Shown piece after piece: positions 25,001-33,850 of a stretch of DNA of 64,000 bases. The stretch lies in contig CAZELR010000012.1 of NCBI GenBank assembly GCA_964513075.1, positions 1 through 64,000 of the forward strand, in the 5' to 3' direction. The notes under the pieces are model-generated. The model was given only the letters and a program-made list of their open reading frames with translations, made no database searches and was not told the origin of the DNA. The stretch comes from DAOUBP01 sp964513075 (lineage in GTDB: Bacteria; Chloroflexota; Anaerolineae; CG2-30-64-16). Within the stretch, counting starts at the first letter, position 1. Every line of letters starts with the position of its first letter. The position numbers were made by a program, and so were the translations under genes.

Positions 25001-27731
25001 CCACGTCCAACTGCCGGAAGAGCGCCAGATCGCCCAGGCTCGGGTCGATGGTGCGGTAGTCGTCGCCATCGTAGCGATGGTTGGACGGCGACAGGAAGAT
25101 CGGGTTGAAGTAGATCGTGTTGACGCCGAACGACTGGAGGTAATCCAGTTTGTCAATCACACCCTGCAGGTCGCCACCATAGAAGGTGCTGCTGTAGGTG
25201 CTGTACCACGGGTTGGACACGTCATACGGCTCCGGGTCGGGCACGATTGTGTTCCACGGCGTGATGGGCCAGGCGTGCCCGCGTTCGGCCGGATAGAACC
25301 ACTTGGCAGCGGTCGGATCATTGGTTGCGTCGCCGTTGCGGAAGCGGTCCGGGAAGATTTGGTAGATAACCGCATTCTTGGCCCACTCAGGTGAGGTGAA
25401 AGCCGCATCATAAACGTAGATATTGTAAGGCTGATTGGCCGGGGCGTTGTATGGCTGGCCCACGCTGCCGTCCTGCGCGGCATCGTCCTCGTAGTAGACG
25501 ATCTTGTCGCCATCCACCGCGCCGAACGTGTAACCCAGCACGGTCAGCTTATCCGGGGCGTTGAATTTTACCTCCCAGAAATCGTAGCCCCACGGGTTCT
25601 GGCCATCGCCGGGCACGGTTGCCGCTTTGGTCATGCGATACAGGCTGGCGCCGCCGCTCAACAGGTCGGTGACGCGTACGCTCACGCCCTCGACATCTCC
25701 TGCCGTGGTGCGGAAGCGCAGGCGCACCTCGCTGCCCTTGGTGACCGCTCCGAACGGCGTGCGGTAGAGGGTGTCGCGCGAGTCGTGCAGCAGCCCGTCC
25801 CACCAGATGTTGCCGTCGATGCCTGGCTCGGCCGGGTTGTTGATGCTGTCCTGGATTTCCTTGGTGGCGTATTTGAACTTGAAGGTGACCGTTTGACCGG
25901 GCTCGGGCACCACCAGCGCAATGTTCGCGCCGCCGGGCGCGCCGCCCTGGCCGTAGTTCTCCGCCCAGCTTTCACCCACCGCGACCTTGTACTCATAACT
26001 GCCCGCGGGCAGGAAGCCGGCAAAGGTGACCCAACCGTCGTGCGCCTTGTCCTTCATCCAGGTGGTCAGGTTATCGGGCGCCCAGTTCGCGCCGCCCAAC
26101 GCCTCGCCCAGCGAGCCGACCAGCGTCACGATGTGATCGGCCGCGTTGTTGGCCACCCAATTGTCATGGCGGTCATAGTAGAACTTGACCTCTTGGCCTC
26201 CGCCCACCGCGGTGAAGGTCAGGTTCGCGCCGCCGGGGACCCCATCCACACCATAGTTCTCCGCCCAACTGCCGCCCACCGTGGCCTTGAACTCGTATGA
26301 GCCGGCGGGGATCGTAGTAGTCGCGAACGTGTAGACGTTATCACCGTTGGGATCGACGCCCTTGATATTCAGGTTGTCCGGCGCCCAGTTGCCGCCCAGG
26401 CCCGCCGCCTCCGGGTAGCTGCCGGGGAAGGTCACCAGCAGCTCGATGGCCGGATAGATCACGAAGTTGGAGAGGGTCGTTGTGGCGCCGCCCCAATCCG
26501 GTGCGGCGAAATTGACGTTCGCATCTGACGGCACACTGTCCTGCGCATGGCCGCCGCCGCCCGTGGTAAACGCTTCGATGGCGATGTGCGCCGGGCTGCC
26601 AAGCGCGGCCTTCGGGATGCTGTACTCCAGGAAATGATTCGCAGCACTGAAGCCCTGCGCGCCGCCCTTACTCGTCAGGGTGGGATATTGCCACGCGGCC
26701 CCGTCCCAAGTGGTGAGCTGTGCGTTCTCGATGGTGCCGTCGTCCTTGTGATAGACGTAGAGCGCGTACTCCGGCTGGCGGATGGACACCGCGTTCACCG
26801 CGCGGCCCCACGGATCGGTGGTCGCGCCGCTGCCATCAACTTGGTTGGTGTCGATATAGATGCCGTAGGTCATGCCCCAGTTCGTAGCGCCGGCATCGAG
26901 GCCGATGTAGTAGTTGTTGGCGTCGTCCACGATGTAGAGGTTGCTGAGATCCAGGTTTGGCTCACTCATGTCCGCGACCGGATCAGTGGCAACCGCGCTG
27001 CCGTAGGCTGCATCCTTGACGCCATCAATCGTGATCAGGCCGCCGGATGGAGGCAGCACTTCTTCGCTGACCGCAGTGGTGGCGGGATCGAAGGTAAACT
27101 TCACATCTCCGCCGCCTGCGGGCACGGTAAACGCCTTGTTCGAGCCGGGGTAAGATACGGCCCAGCTTTCATTCAGGGCGATCTTATACTCGTAGCTGCC
27201 GGCCGGCAGCCCCTTGGCCGTATAGGTGTACTTGCCCTCGCTATCCGGCCCCTTCAACAACGTCCTCAGATTGTCCGGCGCCCAATCTGCGCCGCCGATC
27301 TTGGAGGGGAAGTTGCCCACCGCTGCAGCAATCACCTTGTTGACGCTGTCGGCCACGTAGTGGTCGGCCGGGTCGTAATACCAGTTCACGTGCTGGCCCG
27401 CCGTCACAGCAAGGGGCACATCGGCCGCGGGGAACGCCTTGCCCCAATCGCCGTCTTCCACGATCTTGTAGGCATAGCTGTCCGCGACCGGGATATCGGC
27501 GCCGAACTTCCAGACGCCATCATTGTTTGCGTCGGCCAGGTTGGTCAACGCATCGTTGTTCGACCAATCATTGCCGCCGATCTCGCTCTCGAAGCTGCCG
27601 GCAACGTTGACCTGGGCGAGTCCGGGGACCGCAGGCCCGGGATTGGAGATGGGAGCAGCTGCTCCGAGTGGCAACGCGCCAAACAGCATTGTCAGCACGG
27701 TGAGCAGGGCCAGCAAACGGTACTTCTGCAT
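22059..27731 (-). CDS. Secreted multidomain alpha-amylase / pullulanase (GH13)
   Basis: A 1890-residue exported alpha-glucan hydrolase. Order: signal peptide (1-26); two pullulanase X25-type modules with GG-x-W/D-W-APDNL near 57 and 147; a CBM9/glucodextranase-like beta domain about 225-420; two more X25 modules near 450 and 548; a GH13 N-terminal domain; GH13 barrel about 770-1240 with nucleophile D1023 (DGYRVD), acid/base E1052 (YSETWGEG) and D1133 (DSHDTNR); an FN3 domain near 1305-1390; a second FN3 near 1520-1620; a CBM20-like starch-binding domain near 1630-1735; an Ig-like domain near 1760-1870; and the tail FRVFLPIILR. RBS AAAGGAG is 6 nt before ATG. Starch, glycogen or pullulan is the likely substrate. 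Confidence 0.93.
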   Translation of the reverse strand: MQKYRLLALLTVLTMLFGALPLGAAAPISNPGPAVPGLAQVNVAGSFESEIGGNDWSNNDALTNLADANNDGVWKFGADIPVADSYAYKIVEDGDWGKAFPAADVPLAVTAGQHVNWYYDPADHYVADSVNKVIAAAVGNFPSKIGGADWAPDNLRTLLKGPDSEGKYTYTAKGLPAGSYEYKIALNESWAVSYPGSNKAFTVPAGGGDVKFTFDPATTAVSEEVLPPSGGLITIDGVKDAAYGSAVATDPVADMSEPNLDLSNLYIVDDANNYYIGLDAGATNWGMTYGIYIDTNQVDGSGATTDPWGRAVNAVSIRQPEYALYVYHKDDGTIENAQLTTWDGAAWQYPTLTSKGGAQGFSAANHFLEYSIPKAALGSPAHIAIEAFTTGGGGHAQDSVPSDANVNFAAPDWGGATTTLSNFVIYPAIELLVTFPGSYPEAAGLGGNWAPDNLNIKGVDPNGDNVYTFATTTIPAGSYEFKATVGGSWAENYGVDGVPGGANLTFTAVGGGQEVKFYYDRHDNWVANNAADHIVTLVGSLGEALGGANWAPDNLTTWMKDKAHDGWVTFAGFLPAGSYEYKVAVGESWAENYGQGGAPGGANIALVVPEPGQTVTFKFKYATKEIQDSINNPAEPGIDGNIWWDGLLHDSRDTLYRTPFGAVTKGSEVRLRFRTTAGDVEGVSVRVTDLLSGGASLYRMTKAATVPGDGQNPWGYDFWEVKFNAPDKLTVLGYTFGAVDGDKIVYYEDDAAQDGSVGQPYNAPANQPYNIYVYDAAFTSPEWAKNAVIYQIFPDRFRNGDATNDPTAAKWFYPAERGHAWPITPWNTIVPDPEPYDVSNPWYSTYSSTFYGGDLQGVIDKLDYLQSFGVNTIYFNPIFLSPSNHRYDGDDYRTIDPSLGDLALFRQLDVETEARGMKIILDMVPNHVSSDSIYFDRFNQHPEVGACESVDSPYRSWFYFTPANPPGTGVCAGDANYEAWYGVVTLPKVNTTDNDAVRNFWMRDADATAKYWLNNGADGYRVDVVPDIAGSFFTEWRPILQSTKPDVMTYSETWGEGDVRPVVLGDKFDSTMNYRFATTLLSFLRDTPFSDGDGNLNLTPLTPSKFESAFRAIQEDYPEPAWSTAMNLLDSHDTNRAVIKLDHDGIAGSGANRYPVNGFADGKARLKTVAILQYTLPGAPTIYYGDEVGLAGFGSDVPRDDPYNRQPYPWADEGGYNTLPAWRQADASLLAHYQAMGQIRGQYSFLRTGSFDTLLADDAVNALAYGRKNNDGVGLVVINRAKTAQTITFKVGGYLPNGLILTDALNGGAYTVTGGMLSVPVNGLWGAVLVHAGAVTAPAAPANLKALEGESQVTLTWNAVPGATSYKVFRSYLSGGGYEKIAEVTGTSYTDTTVENGRTYYYVVRAVKDGLDSANSNEVSAIPHWTISGLLLQWPPSITHVIQAGQATETIYARVFVKNETLKPGQIDGVLLQIGYGPAEVLPGNWDTWQPMTYNKDYATTDWRLKEWEEWMGALMPDRVGRYTYLVRASATGGREWVYGGFHSGLSDGGILNVIPSADTTPPAAPLNLILTGTTPASITLAWNASPEPDLYGYELYRRQIDPAPVADPGWVRLATILAGTTQYVDREVSSDTTYQYYLIAVDTSYNRSAQSNTVTATAEARMVTVTWNVTVPPETPAGDVIYMPGNQAALGQWTANKPAMTKVDATHWTLTMEFLDGTALEYKYTRGSWDTVEWWEQIHDLINRQLAIDYGTDGTQVVNDIVPSWRDPLVISSDPVDQAIDVPVDTVLKVVFSRPLVDTTLADRVTLEAGGASVAGTVTYDAASNTVTFTPAAALNYNTTYKLTLSTGIMSDANSSLQNPYVLTFTTEQGTPPTPEPKTFRVFLPIILR

Positions 27732-28135
27732 ACGATGCTCCTTTCAAGACTCTGAGTGAAATGTGGTCAAATAACAAACGAGGCCGCGCCCCCAGGTGCA
27801 GGGCACGACCTTGCCAGATCGACAAATGCGTCGGAATAGGGAAGCCACGTCAAAGCAAACCTCTGTTTGGGCGCTGCATCGAGCCGATGTTCGCTTCGGG
27901 TCTTGGGCGCCACCGGGCGCAGTGTGGACGATGACTGAGAACAATGTCGGAATGAACGAAACGATGGTATCACAGGCGGGCAGGGGTGTCAAAGAACGCC
28001 AAGATTATGCTGATCTGAATATCAGTCCGAAACTCAGTCGTGGGCGCATTTCAAGATGCATGCTGTTGCAGAAACTCAATTCTTATAGTAAAATCCAAAA
28101 GTCGTCATTTCGGGCCTTTTAAGGAGGTGTATTCG
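27732..28135. other. 404-nt divergent intergenic region (amylase / aldolase)
   Basis: It separates the divergent amylase and aldolase genes and must hold both promoters. I see the RBS of each gene at its ends and a TATAGT at 28084-28089 (plus strand, 46 nt before the aldolase ATG) with no good -35. No terminator, tRNA or credible small gene is visible; the open frames inside have no RBS and no recognisable product. Confidence 0.5.
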
Positions 28136-29209
<1,074 letters not shown>

Positions 29210-29238
29210 TAGTCTGTAGGGGCGATCCCTCTGCGGTC

Positions 29239-29316
29239 GCCCGATCTGCAGAGCGATCGGGCGGCAATCGCGCATGCGTACTCTGGGAGCCGGTCATCTT
29301 CGCGGTGATCGGCTCC
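29239..29316. repeat. Two stem-loops between the aldolase genes
   Basis: GCCCGATC/GATCGGGC (29239-29262, perfect 8 bp) and GGAGCCGGTCA/TGATCGGCTCC (29286-29316, 11 bp with one mismatch) lie in the 129-nt gap. They may attenuate readthrough or mark processing between the two aldolase messages. Confidence 0.6.
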
Positions 29317-29338
29317 TATCCATTTCGAGGTAACTTCC

Positions 29339-30283
29339 ATGATTGTAACAACCAAGAAGCTGTTTGAACATGCGTACGGCAAGTACGCCATCGGTGCGTA
29401 TAACATCAACAACCTGGAGCAGACGATGGGCCTGTTCCGCGGCTGTGTGGACAGCCAGGCCCCATTCATCATCCAGATCAGCAAGGGTGCGCGCACCTAC
29501 ACGCACAAGAGCATGTTGGAGGCCATCATCCGGGCCGCCGATGAGGTCTTTCCTGAGGCCATTTTCGCGGTGCACCTGGACCACGGCGACGAGAAGACCT
29601 GCATGGACTGCATCGCGAGCGGTTTCTACAGCTCGGTGATGATCGATGCCAGCCACGAGTCATTCGAGAAGAACATCGAGATCACCCGCCGAGTGGTCGA
29701 TGCGGCCCATGCGGCCGGCCTGGTCGTCGAGGCCGAGCTGGGGCAGTTGGGCGGCGTGGAGGAGCACGTCAAGGTCAGCGAGGCCGACGCCAAGCTCACC
29801 GACCCGGCCCAGGCCCGCGAGTTCGTCGAGCGCTCCGGCTGTGACTCGTTGGCCTGCGCGATCGGCACCAGCCACGGCGCGTTCAAGTTCACCGGTTCGC
29901 AGGGACTGCGTTTCGATGTGCTGGGCCAGATTCAGGCGCGGCTGCCCGGCTTTCCGTTGGTGATGCACGGCTCCAGCTCGGTGCCGCAGGAAGAGGTGGC
30001 GCGCATCAACGCTGCGGGCGGCAAGTTGGCCGGGGCGAAGGGCGTGGACGACAATCAGTTCCGGCGCGCGGCAGAGTTGGGCGTCACCAAGATCAACATC
30101 GACACCGACGGCCGCCTGGTATGGACGCGCGTCCATCGCGAATTCTTCCGCGACTTCCCGGAAAAGTTCGATCTGCGCGATCCCGGCAAAGTGTTCATGG
30201 CCGAGTACGCCAAATTCATCGCGGATAAGAATGTGAAACTGGGCAGCGCCGGGCAGATTCCAGCGATTCGCGCCGCACTGTAA
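29339..30283 (+). CDS. Class II fructose-bisphosphate/tagatose-bisphosphate aldolase (class IIB type)
   Basis: A 314-residue aldolase of the shorter class IIB type. Seen: GAYNINNLEQ near the start, AVHLDHGDEKTCMDCIASGF (metal-binding His and catalytic Asp), VEAELGQLGGVEEH, AIGTSHGAFKF, LVMHGSSSVPQEE and VTKINIDTDGRL. It could act on fructose or tagatose bisphosphate; sequence alone does not decide. RBS GAGGT is 7 nt upstream of ATG. In tandem with a class IIA aldolase, an unusual pairing. Confidence 0.9.
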   Translation: MIVTTKKLFEHAYGKYAIGAYNINNLEQTMGLFRGCVDSQAPFIIQISKGARTYTHKSMLEAIIRAADEVFPEAIFAVHLDHGDEKTCMDCIASGFYSSVMIDASHESFEKNIEITRRVVDAAHAAGLVVEAELGQLGGVEEHVKVSEADAKLTDPAQAREFVERSGCDSLACAIGTSHGAFKFTGSQGLRFDVLGQIQARLPGFPLVMHGSSSVPQEEVARINAAGGKLAGAKGVDDNQFRRAAELGVTKINIDTDGRLVWTRVHREFFRDFPEKFDLRDPGKVFMAEYAKFIADKNVKLGSAGQIPAIRAAL

Positions 30284-30405
30284 CTGGCCGAGAAATGGCA
30301 TGTGATGGGGCGGTCGTTGGGCCAGTGAAACCTGCCTGACGACCACCTCGGCGCGATTAACGCATCGATGTACGCATCTTGCTTCGTAGCGCCCGCGGGG
30401 TAGCG

Positions 30406-31134
30406 ATGTCCCACCTTTACCAGATGCTCATCCTACAGGACGGCACGTTGCCGCTGATGGTTGATGGCACAATCCAAGAGCAAGTGGAGCATCGTTGCGC
30501 GGCGACGTTGATCTGGCCGGCCGGGGAGTCGGTTAGTCCTACTAATAGCCTCATCGTTGATCCATCCTTCTCGGAGCAGGGTTATGAGCAGGCGGAAAGT
30601 CGGCTCTCCGTGCTCGGCATCTCCCTGGCTGATGTGGGATGTTATTTTTCGACCCATGCGCACTGGGATCACCTTCCGCGTGGGCTGGAGAAGGAAACGG
30701 TCCTCCCTTGGCGCACATGGCAGCCGAGCCGAAGTGGTTCACTGGCAGGGTTATCCGCAGTGCACTGCCCCGGACACGCGGCCGACTTGCAGGCGCTCAG
30801 GTTCGATACCTCCGCGGGGGAGACCTGGGTAGTGGGTGATGCTATCTTGGATCGTGAGTGGTTGTTGGCCTGGGGGTTCTTTTGGCCCAACGGCTACAGG
30901 TGGGATGAAGTCCTGCAGACGTGGCGTAGTGTGGCCGCAATCCTGAGCCGCGCCACGATGGTGATTCCTGGGCATGGGCCGGTCTTCGCAGTAGATGCAC
31001 CGCTGCTGGATACATTGATCGCAGGGTTTCCGCGTGCACTCTATGCCTCGGCATGCCCAGAGGTGCTCCAAGCCTTGCGTGTGCGCCGCACTCGCCTCGC
31101 GGTAATGCCTACCGAGCCAGCCGTTCCAGAATGA
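30406..31134 (+). CDS. MBL-fold metallo-hydrolase
   Basis: A 242-residue metallo-beta-lactamase-fold protein. Zn motif THAHWDHLP near residue 85, then VHCPGHAAD near 117, VVGDAILD near 145 and IPGHGP near 185, so all metal-binding blocks are present. No substrate-specific domain is recognisable. I chose ATG 30406, with GGGGTAG about 3-7 nt upstream, over 30379. Its 3' end overlaps the convergent nucleoside hydrolase gene by 26 nt. The 122 nt before it show nothing notable. Confidence 0.8.
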   Translation: MSHLYQMLILQDGTLPLMVDGTIQEQVEHRCAATLIWPAGESVSPTNSLIVDPSFSEQGYEQAESRLSVLGISLADVGCYFSTHAHWDHLPRGLEKETVLPWRTWQPSRSGSLAGLSAVHCPGHAADLQALRFDTSAGETWVVGDAILDREWLLAWGFFWPNGYRWDEVLQTWRSVAAILSRATMVIPGHGPVFAVDAPLLDTLIAGFPRALYASACPEVLQALRVRRTRLAVMPTEPAVPE

Positions 31135-32056
31135 AGGCCTCGGCACGCGGTGTGACCACGGTCAGTGCAACTTGTGCGGTTGGTGGCTCGGCTTCGGTGG
31201 GGTGTTTTACCAGCAGCTTCCCCGCAGTGTATGTTCCCTCGGGTTCAACGACTGCATGGAGCGGTTCCCAGGTCACCATAGTTGGCTCAATGGCTGTGGC
31301 TACGGCCAGCGGATCGTGCAGATACGTCCACCCGCGCTGCTGATACCTGGGGTACAGATCGATCTGGTCCGCGACCGCCTGGTGAAACGGGTCGCCCGTG
31401 GCTCGGATGAGCGCTGTGTCTGCGGGGCGAATGTACACTTGCGTGGTGACGTCCAAGGGCACGATGCGCAGGGGTGCGCCGGAAGCTAACACGATCTGCG
31501 CGGCTTCCGGGTCGCAGCGGAAGTTGTGCTCGACCCACGGCAGGTGCAGTGCGCTGGCTCCGCCCACGACCCCGCCCATCACGGTCAGTCCGGCCAGGCT
31601 ACGCGCCAGCCGCGGCTCCTTCAGCAGCGCCAATGCCACGTTGGTCAGCGGCCCGATGGCGATTAGGGTGATCTCGCCAGGGTGGGCCATGACCATGCGC
31701 ACGATCAGGTCGACGGCGTGTTCTTCGGAAGGCTGAAGCTCCTCATCTTCCGGCGCCAGCAGCCCTTGTCCCTCATGTCCTTCCCAGTATACGGGCGGCC
31801 GGCGACCAGCCGCAGGCTGGCTTAGCAGCGGCTTTTCGGCGCCGGCCGCGACCGGCACGTTGCTGACCCCGCGGCGCCACACATGGCGCAACGCCAGCAG
31901 CTTCAGCACCATCCGGCTGCGCAGCCGCGCATCCCCGTAGACGGTTGTCACTGCGGTAAGCGTGAGCTCCGGCGAAGCCAGGATCAGCGCCAGGGCCAGG
32001 CAGTCATCGACGTCGGTGCCGATGTCGGTGTCCAGCAGGACACGCTGGGGCGTCAC
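31109..32056 (-). CDS. Inosine-uridine preferring nucleoside hydrolase family protein
   Basis: About 315 residues. The N-terminal LLDTDIGTDVDDCLAL is the Ca-binding motif of ribonucleoside hydrolases; ITLIAIGPLTNVALAL, GGVVGGASA and a conserved EHNFRCDPEAA follow, with a late YLHDPLAVA. It releases a nucleobase from ribonucleosides. Two starts are possible: GTG 32056, just before the motif, and TTG 32086, which overlaps the upstream PIG-L gene by 17 nt. Neither has a strong RBS. It lies in a run with a PIG-L deacetylase and a small membrane protein. Confidence 0.85.
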   Translation of the reverse strand: MTPQRVLLDTDIGTDVDDCLALALILASPELTLTAVTTVYGDARLRSRMVLKLLALRHVWRRGVSNVPVAAGAEKPLLSQPAAGRRPPVYWEGHEGQGLLAPEDEELQPSEEHAVDLIVRMVMAHPGEITLIAIGPLTNVALALLKEPRLARSLAGLTVMGGVVGGASALHLPWVEHNFRCDPEAAQIVLASGAPLRIVPLDVTTQVYIRPADTALIRATGDPFHQAVADQIDLYPRYQQRGWTYLHDPLAVATAIEPTMVTWEPLHAVVEPEGTYTAGKLLVKHPTEAEPPTAQVALTVVTPRAEAFILERLAR

Positions 32057-32069
32057 GGATGCGCCATTT

Positions 32070-33380
32070 TCAAGCGCCGGCGCCAAAGGCTGTCAATGCT
32101 TCCATTTGCGCGTCCGCCATCGCCATCAGCTCGCGCCACACGGCTTGCTGACCAGCGTCTGCGGCGGGGGAGTTGTCATGGGTCGGCTGCATCGGGGCAA
32201 CGGCCTGCAAGCGAGATGCGGCTCCCGAGAGCGCGTTTTGGAGGAAGCGGCGCTGTTCCTCGAATTTGATCCGGTGCTGGCCCGCAGCCAGTAAGCGCGG
32301 CGCAGGCTCGATCGCGCCCGCAGGCTCGCCCATCTGGCGCAGGGCGCGCGCCAGGCGATAAAGGATCTGCTGTTCGCCCTCGCCAAGCTTCCTGAACAAA
32401 CCGATATTCTTGGCCGCAGACTGTTTGCTCTGATACACCTGACATAACTCGGCCAGGGCGCGGTGCGCGGCCAATTCTTCCCGCAGGAACGCGACCAACT
32501 CGGCCGAGGCCTGTTCCGGTGCAGGCTCGATCTCTTCCGAGCTGCTGAAAGCGTCCAGGCCGGCCAGCAGGTCGTCGTTGACTCCTTCCGGCAGCGGCAG
32601 GCGCGCGGCTGCCAACACATAGTGCTCGTTAGCCGCCCATTCCTGGCGCATGTCGTCGGACATGGTGGAGGTAAAGCCGTTGGGATTGTGTTGCGAGCGG
32701 TGGCAATCCCACGCGGCCATGCGTCGCGCGACCCACGGCTCCGTATGCATAGACACGTCGATCTGATCATCGGGGGTGCCGAGGAACGGCAACTGCTGGC
32801 CGTTGAGCTGCACGCGGAATTCGGTCAGGCCTGGGGCCCGCTCGAAGAAGCTTTGCGGCAGCGCACGGGTGAAAAGCCGCGCCACAGCCCATGCTCCACC
32901 TGTCTCCGGGTGGAGCTCAGGATCGGCTGCCGCGGTAAATGCGTCGCGCACGATCTCCCAGACGGCCAGGTGGTCGGGGTGCGGGTAGAGGCCGTTCTCC
33001 GGGTGCGTGAGGATGACATCGGGACGAATCTCGCGGATCAACGCGGTGATCTGCCGGACAGCTTCGGGGCGGGGCAGGTCCTTGATACCGCCGTCGGGCC
33101 AGTCCAACCAGCGCAATTCGCTGATGCCCAGGTGTTGGCACGCGCATTCCAGTTCACGCGTGCGCACCTCGCCCAGGGTTTCGTGGGTGGCGCAATCCTC
33201 GCAATAGATGGTCGCGGCTTCCCCTCGGCTCGCGCAGGCCAGTATGATGCGAACGCCGGCATCGGCATAATGGGCCAGAGTGGAGCCGACGCCGATCTCG
33301 TCGTCAGGATGGGCAAAGATCGCCAGGATGGTGCGCAAGTTGCCAGCCTGTCGGGATTGTTGGATCAGGGCGTTTGTCAT
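32070..33380 (-). CDS. PIG-L/LmbE family deacetylase with C-terminal extension
   Basis: A 436-residue protein. The first 250 residues are a LmbE/PIG-L Zn-dependent N-deacetylase: AHPDDE near residue 24, LTHPENGLYPHPDH near 125, and late MDDxHRSQ-like AAWDCHRSQHNP. Family members remove N-acetyl from GlcNAc-linked molecules. Residues about 290-436 are a helical, charged extension without a recognised domain. Start overlaps the stop of the membrane-protein gene upstream by 4 nt (ATGA). Confidence 0.85.
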   Translation of the reverse strand: MTNALIQQSRQAGNLRTILAIFAHPDDEIGVGSTLAHYADAGVRIILACASRGEAATIYCEDCATHETLGEVRTRELECACQHLGISELRWLDWPDGGIKDLPRPEAVRQITALIREIRPDVILTHPENGLYPHPDHLAVWEIVRDAFTAAADPELHPETGGAWAVARLFTRALPQSFFERAPGLTEFRVQLNGQQLPFLGTPDDQIDVSMHTEPWVARRMAAWDCHRSQHNPNGFTSTMSDDMRQEWAANEHYVLAAARLPLPEGVNDDLLAGLDAFSSSEEIEPAPEQASAELVAFLREELAAHRALAELCQVYQSKQSAAKNIGLFRKLGEGEQQILYRLARALRQMGEPAGAIEPAPRLLAAGQHRIKFEEQRRFLQNALSGAASRLQAVAPMQPTHDNSPAADAGQQAVWRELMAMADAQMEALTAFGAGA

Positions 33381-33760
33381 TGGGCAAACTCAGCCTGTGT
33401 GGCTTCACGCAGCAGATGCCAGATGATCAGCCCGCCGATCACGGTGCCCAGGGGGACATTGAACAGCCGCAGGAAGGCCAGGCCGATCGCGGTGACGCGC
33501 GCCCATTCTCGCTGGCGCCACAGCCCCCAGCCTATGATCCAATTTGCGGCGCTGATGATTAGGAACAGGCCGCCGGCCAGCAAGCCCATTACCGCTGTGA
33601 TGGCTGTGGCGGTCCCTGCGTCGGGGTCACCGCTGGCGCCGGCCGTCAGGCCCACGATCAGCGGTATGCTGACCATCCCGCAGACGCCCAGCAGGCTCAA
33701 GAACCCGCTGATGAAGTGGTAAATCGCGATCAGTGTGGTGCCGTCGGATCGGGTTTTCAC
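33377..33760 (-). CDS. Small four-helix membrane protein, unknown function
   Basis: A 127-residue protein with about four hydrophobic helices (residues 10-38, 50-75, 73-82 with W-rich IIGWGLWRQREWAR, and 90-115). I do not recognise a family; the WGLW-RREWAR turn is common in small DUF-type membrane proteins. Translationally coupled to the PIG-L gene through a 4-nt overlap. Preceded by a dispersed palindrome at 33776-33812. Confidence 0.65.
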   Translation of the reverse strand: MKTRSDGTTLIAIYHFISGFLSLLGVCGMVSIPLIVGLTAGASGDPDAGTATAITAVMGLLAGGLFLIISAANWIIGWGLWRQREWARVTAIGLAFLRLFNVPLGTVIGGLIIWHLLREATQAEFAQ

Positions 33761-33775
33761 TGTGTTTCTCCTTGG

Positions 33776-33812
33776 TGAGAAACCAGGGCTCTCGCAGAGA
33801 CCTGGTTTCTGA
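33776..33812. repeat. Dispersed palindrome, copy B
   Basis: AGAAACCAGG (33778-33787) and CCTGGTTTCT (33801-33810) are perfect arms around an inner CTCT/AGAG. Same family as copies at 9436, 40652 and 49111. It lies between the binding-protein stop and the small membrane gene. Confidence 0.8.
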
Positions 33813-33850
33813 AGATTATCCGTAAATCCGGCAAATCCGTGTTATGGCTC

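Noticed and set aside
23877..25394. Long plus-strand open frame opposite the amylase
   Set aside because: High GC keeps the antisense frame open; the minus-strand frame carries all three GH13 catalytic residues.
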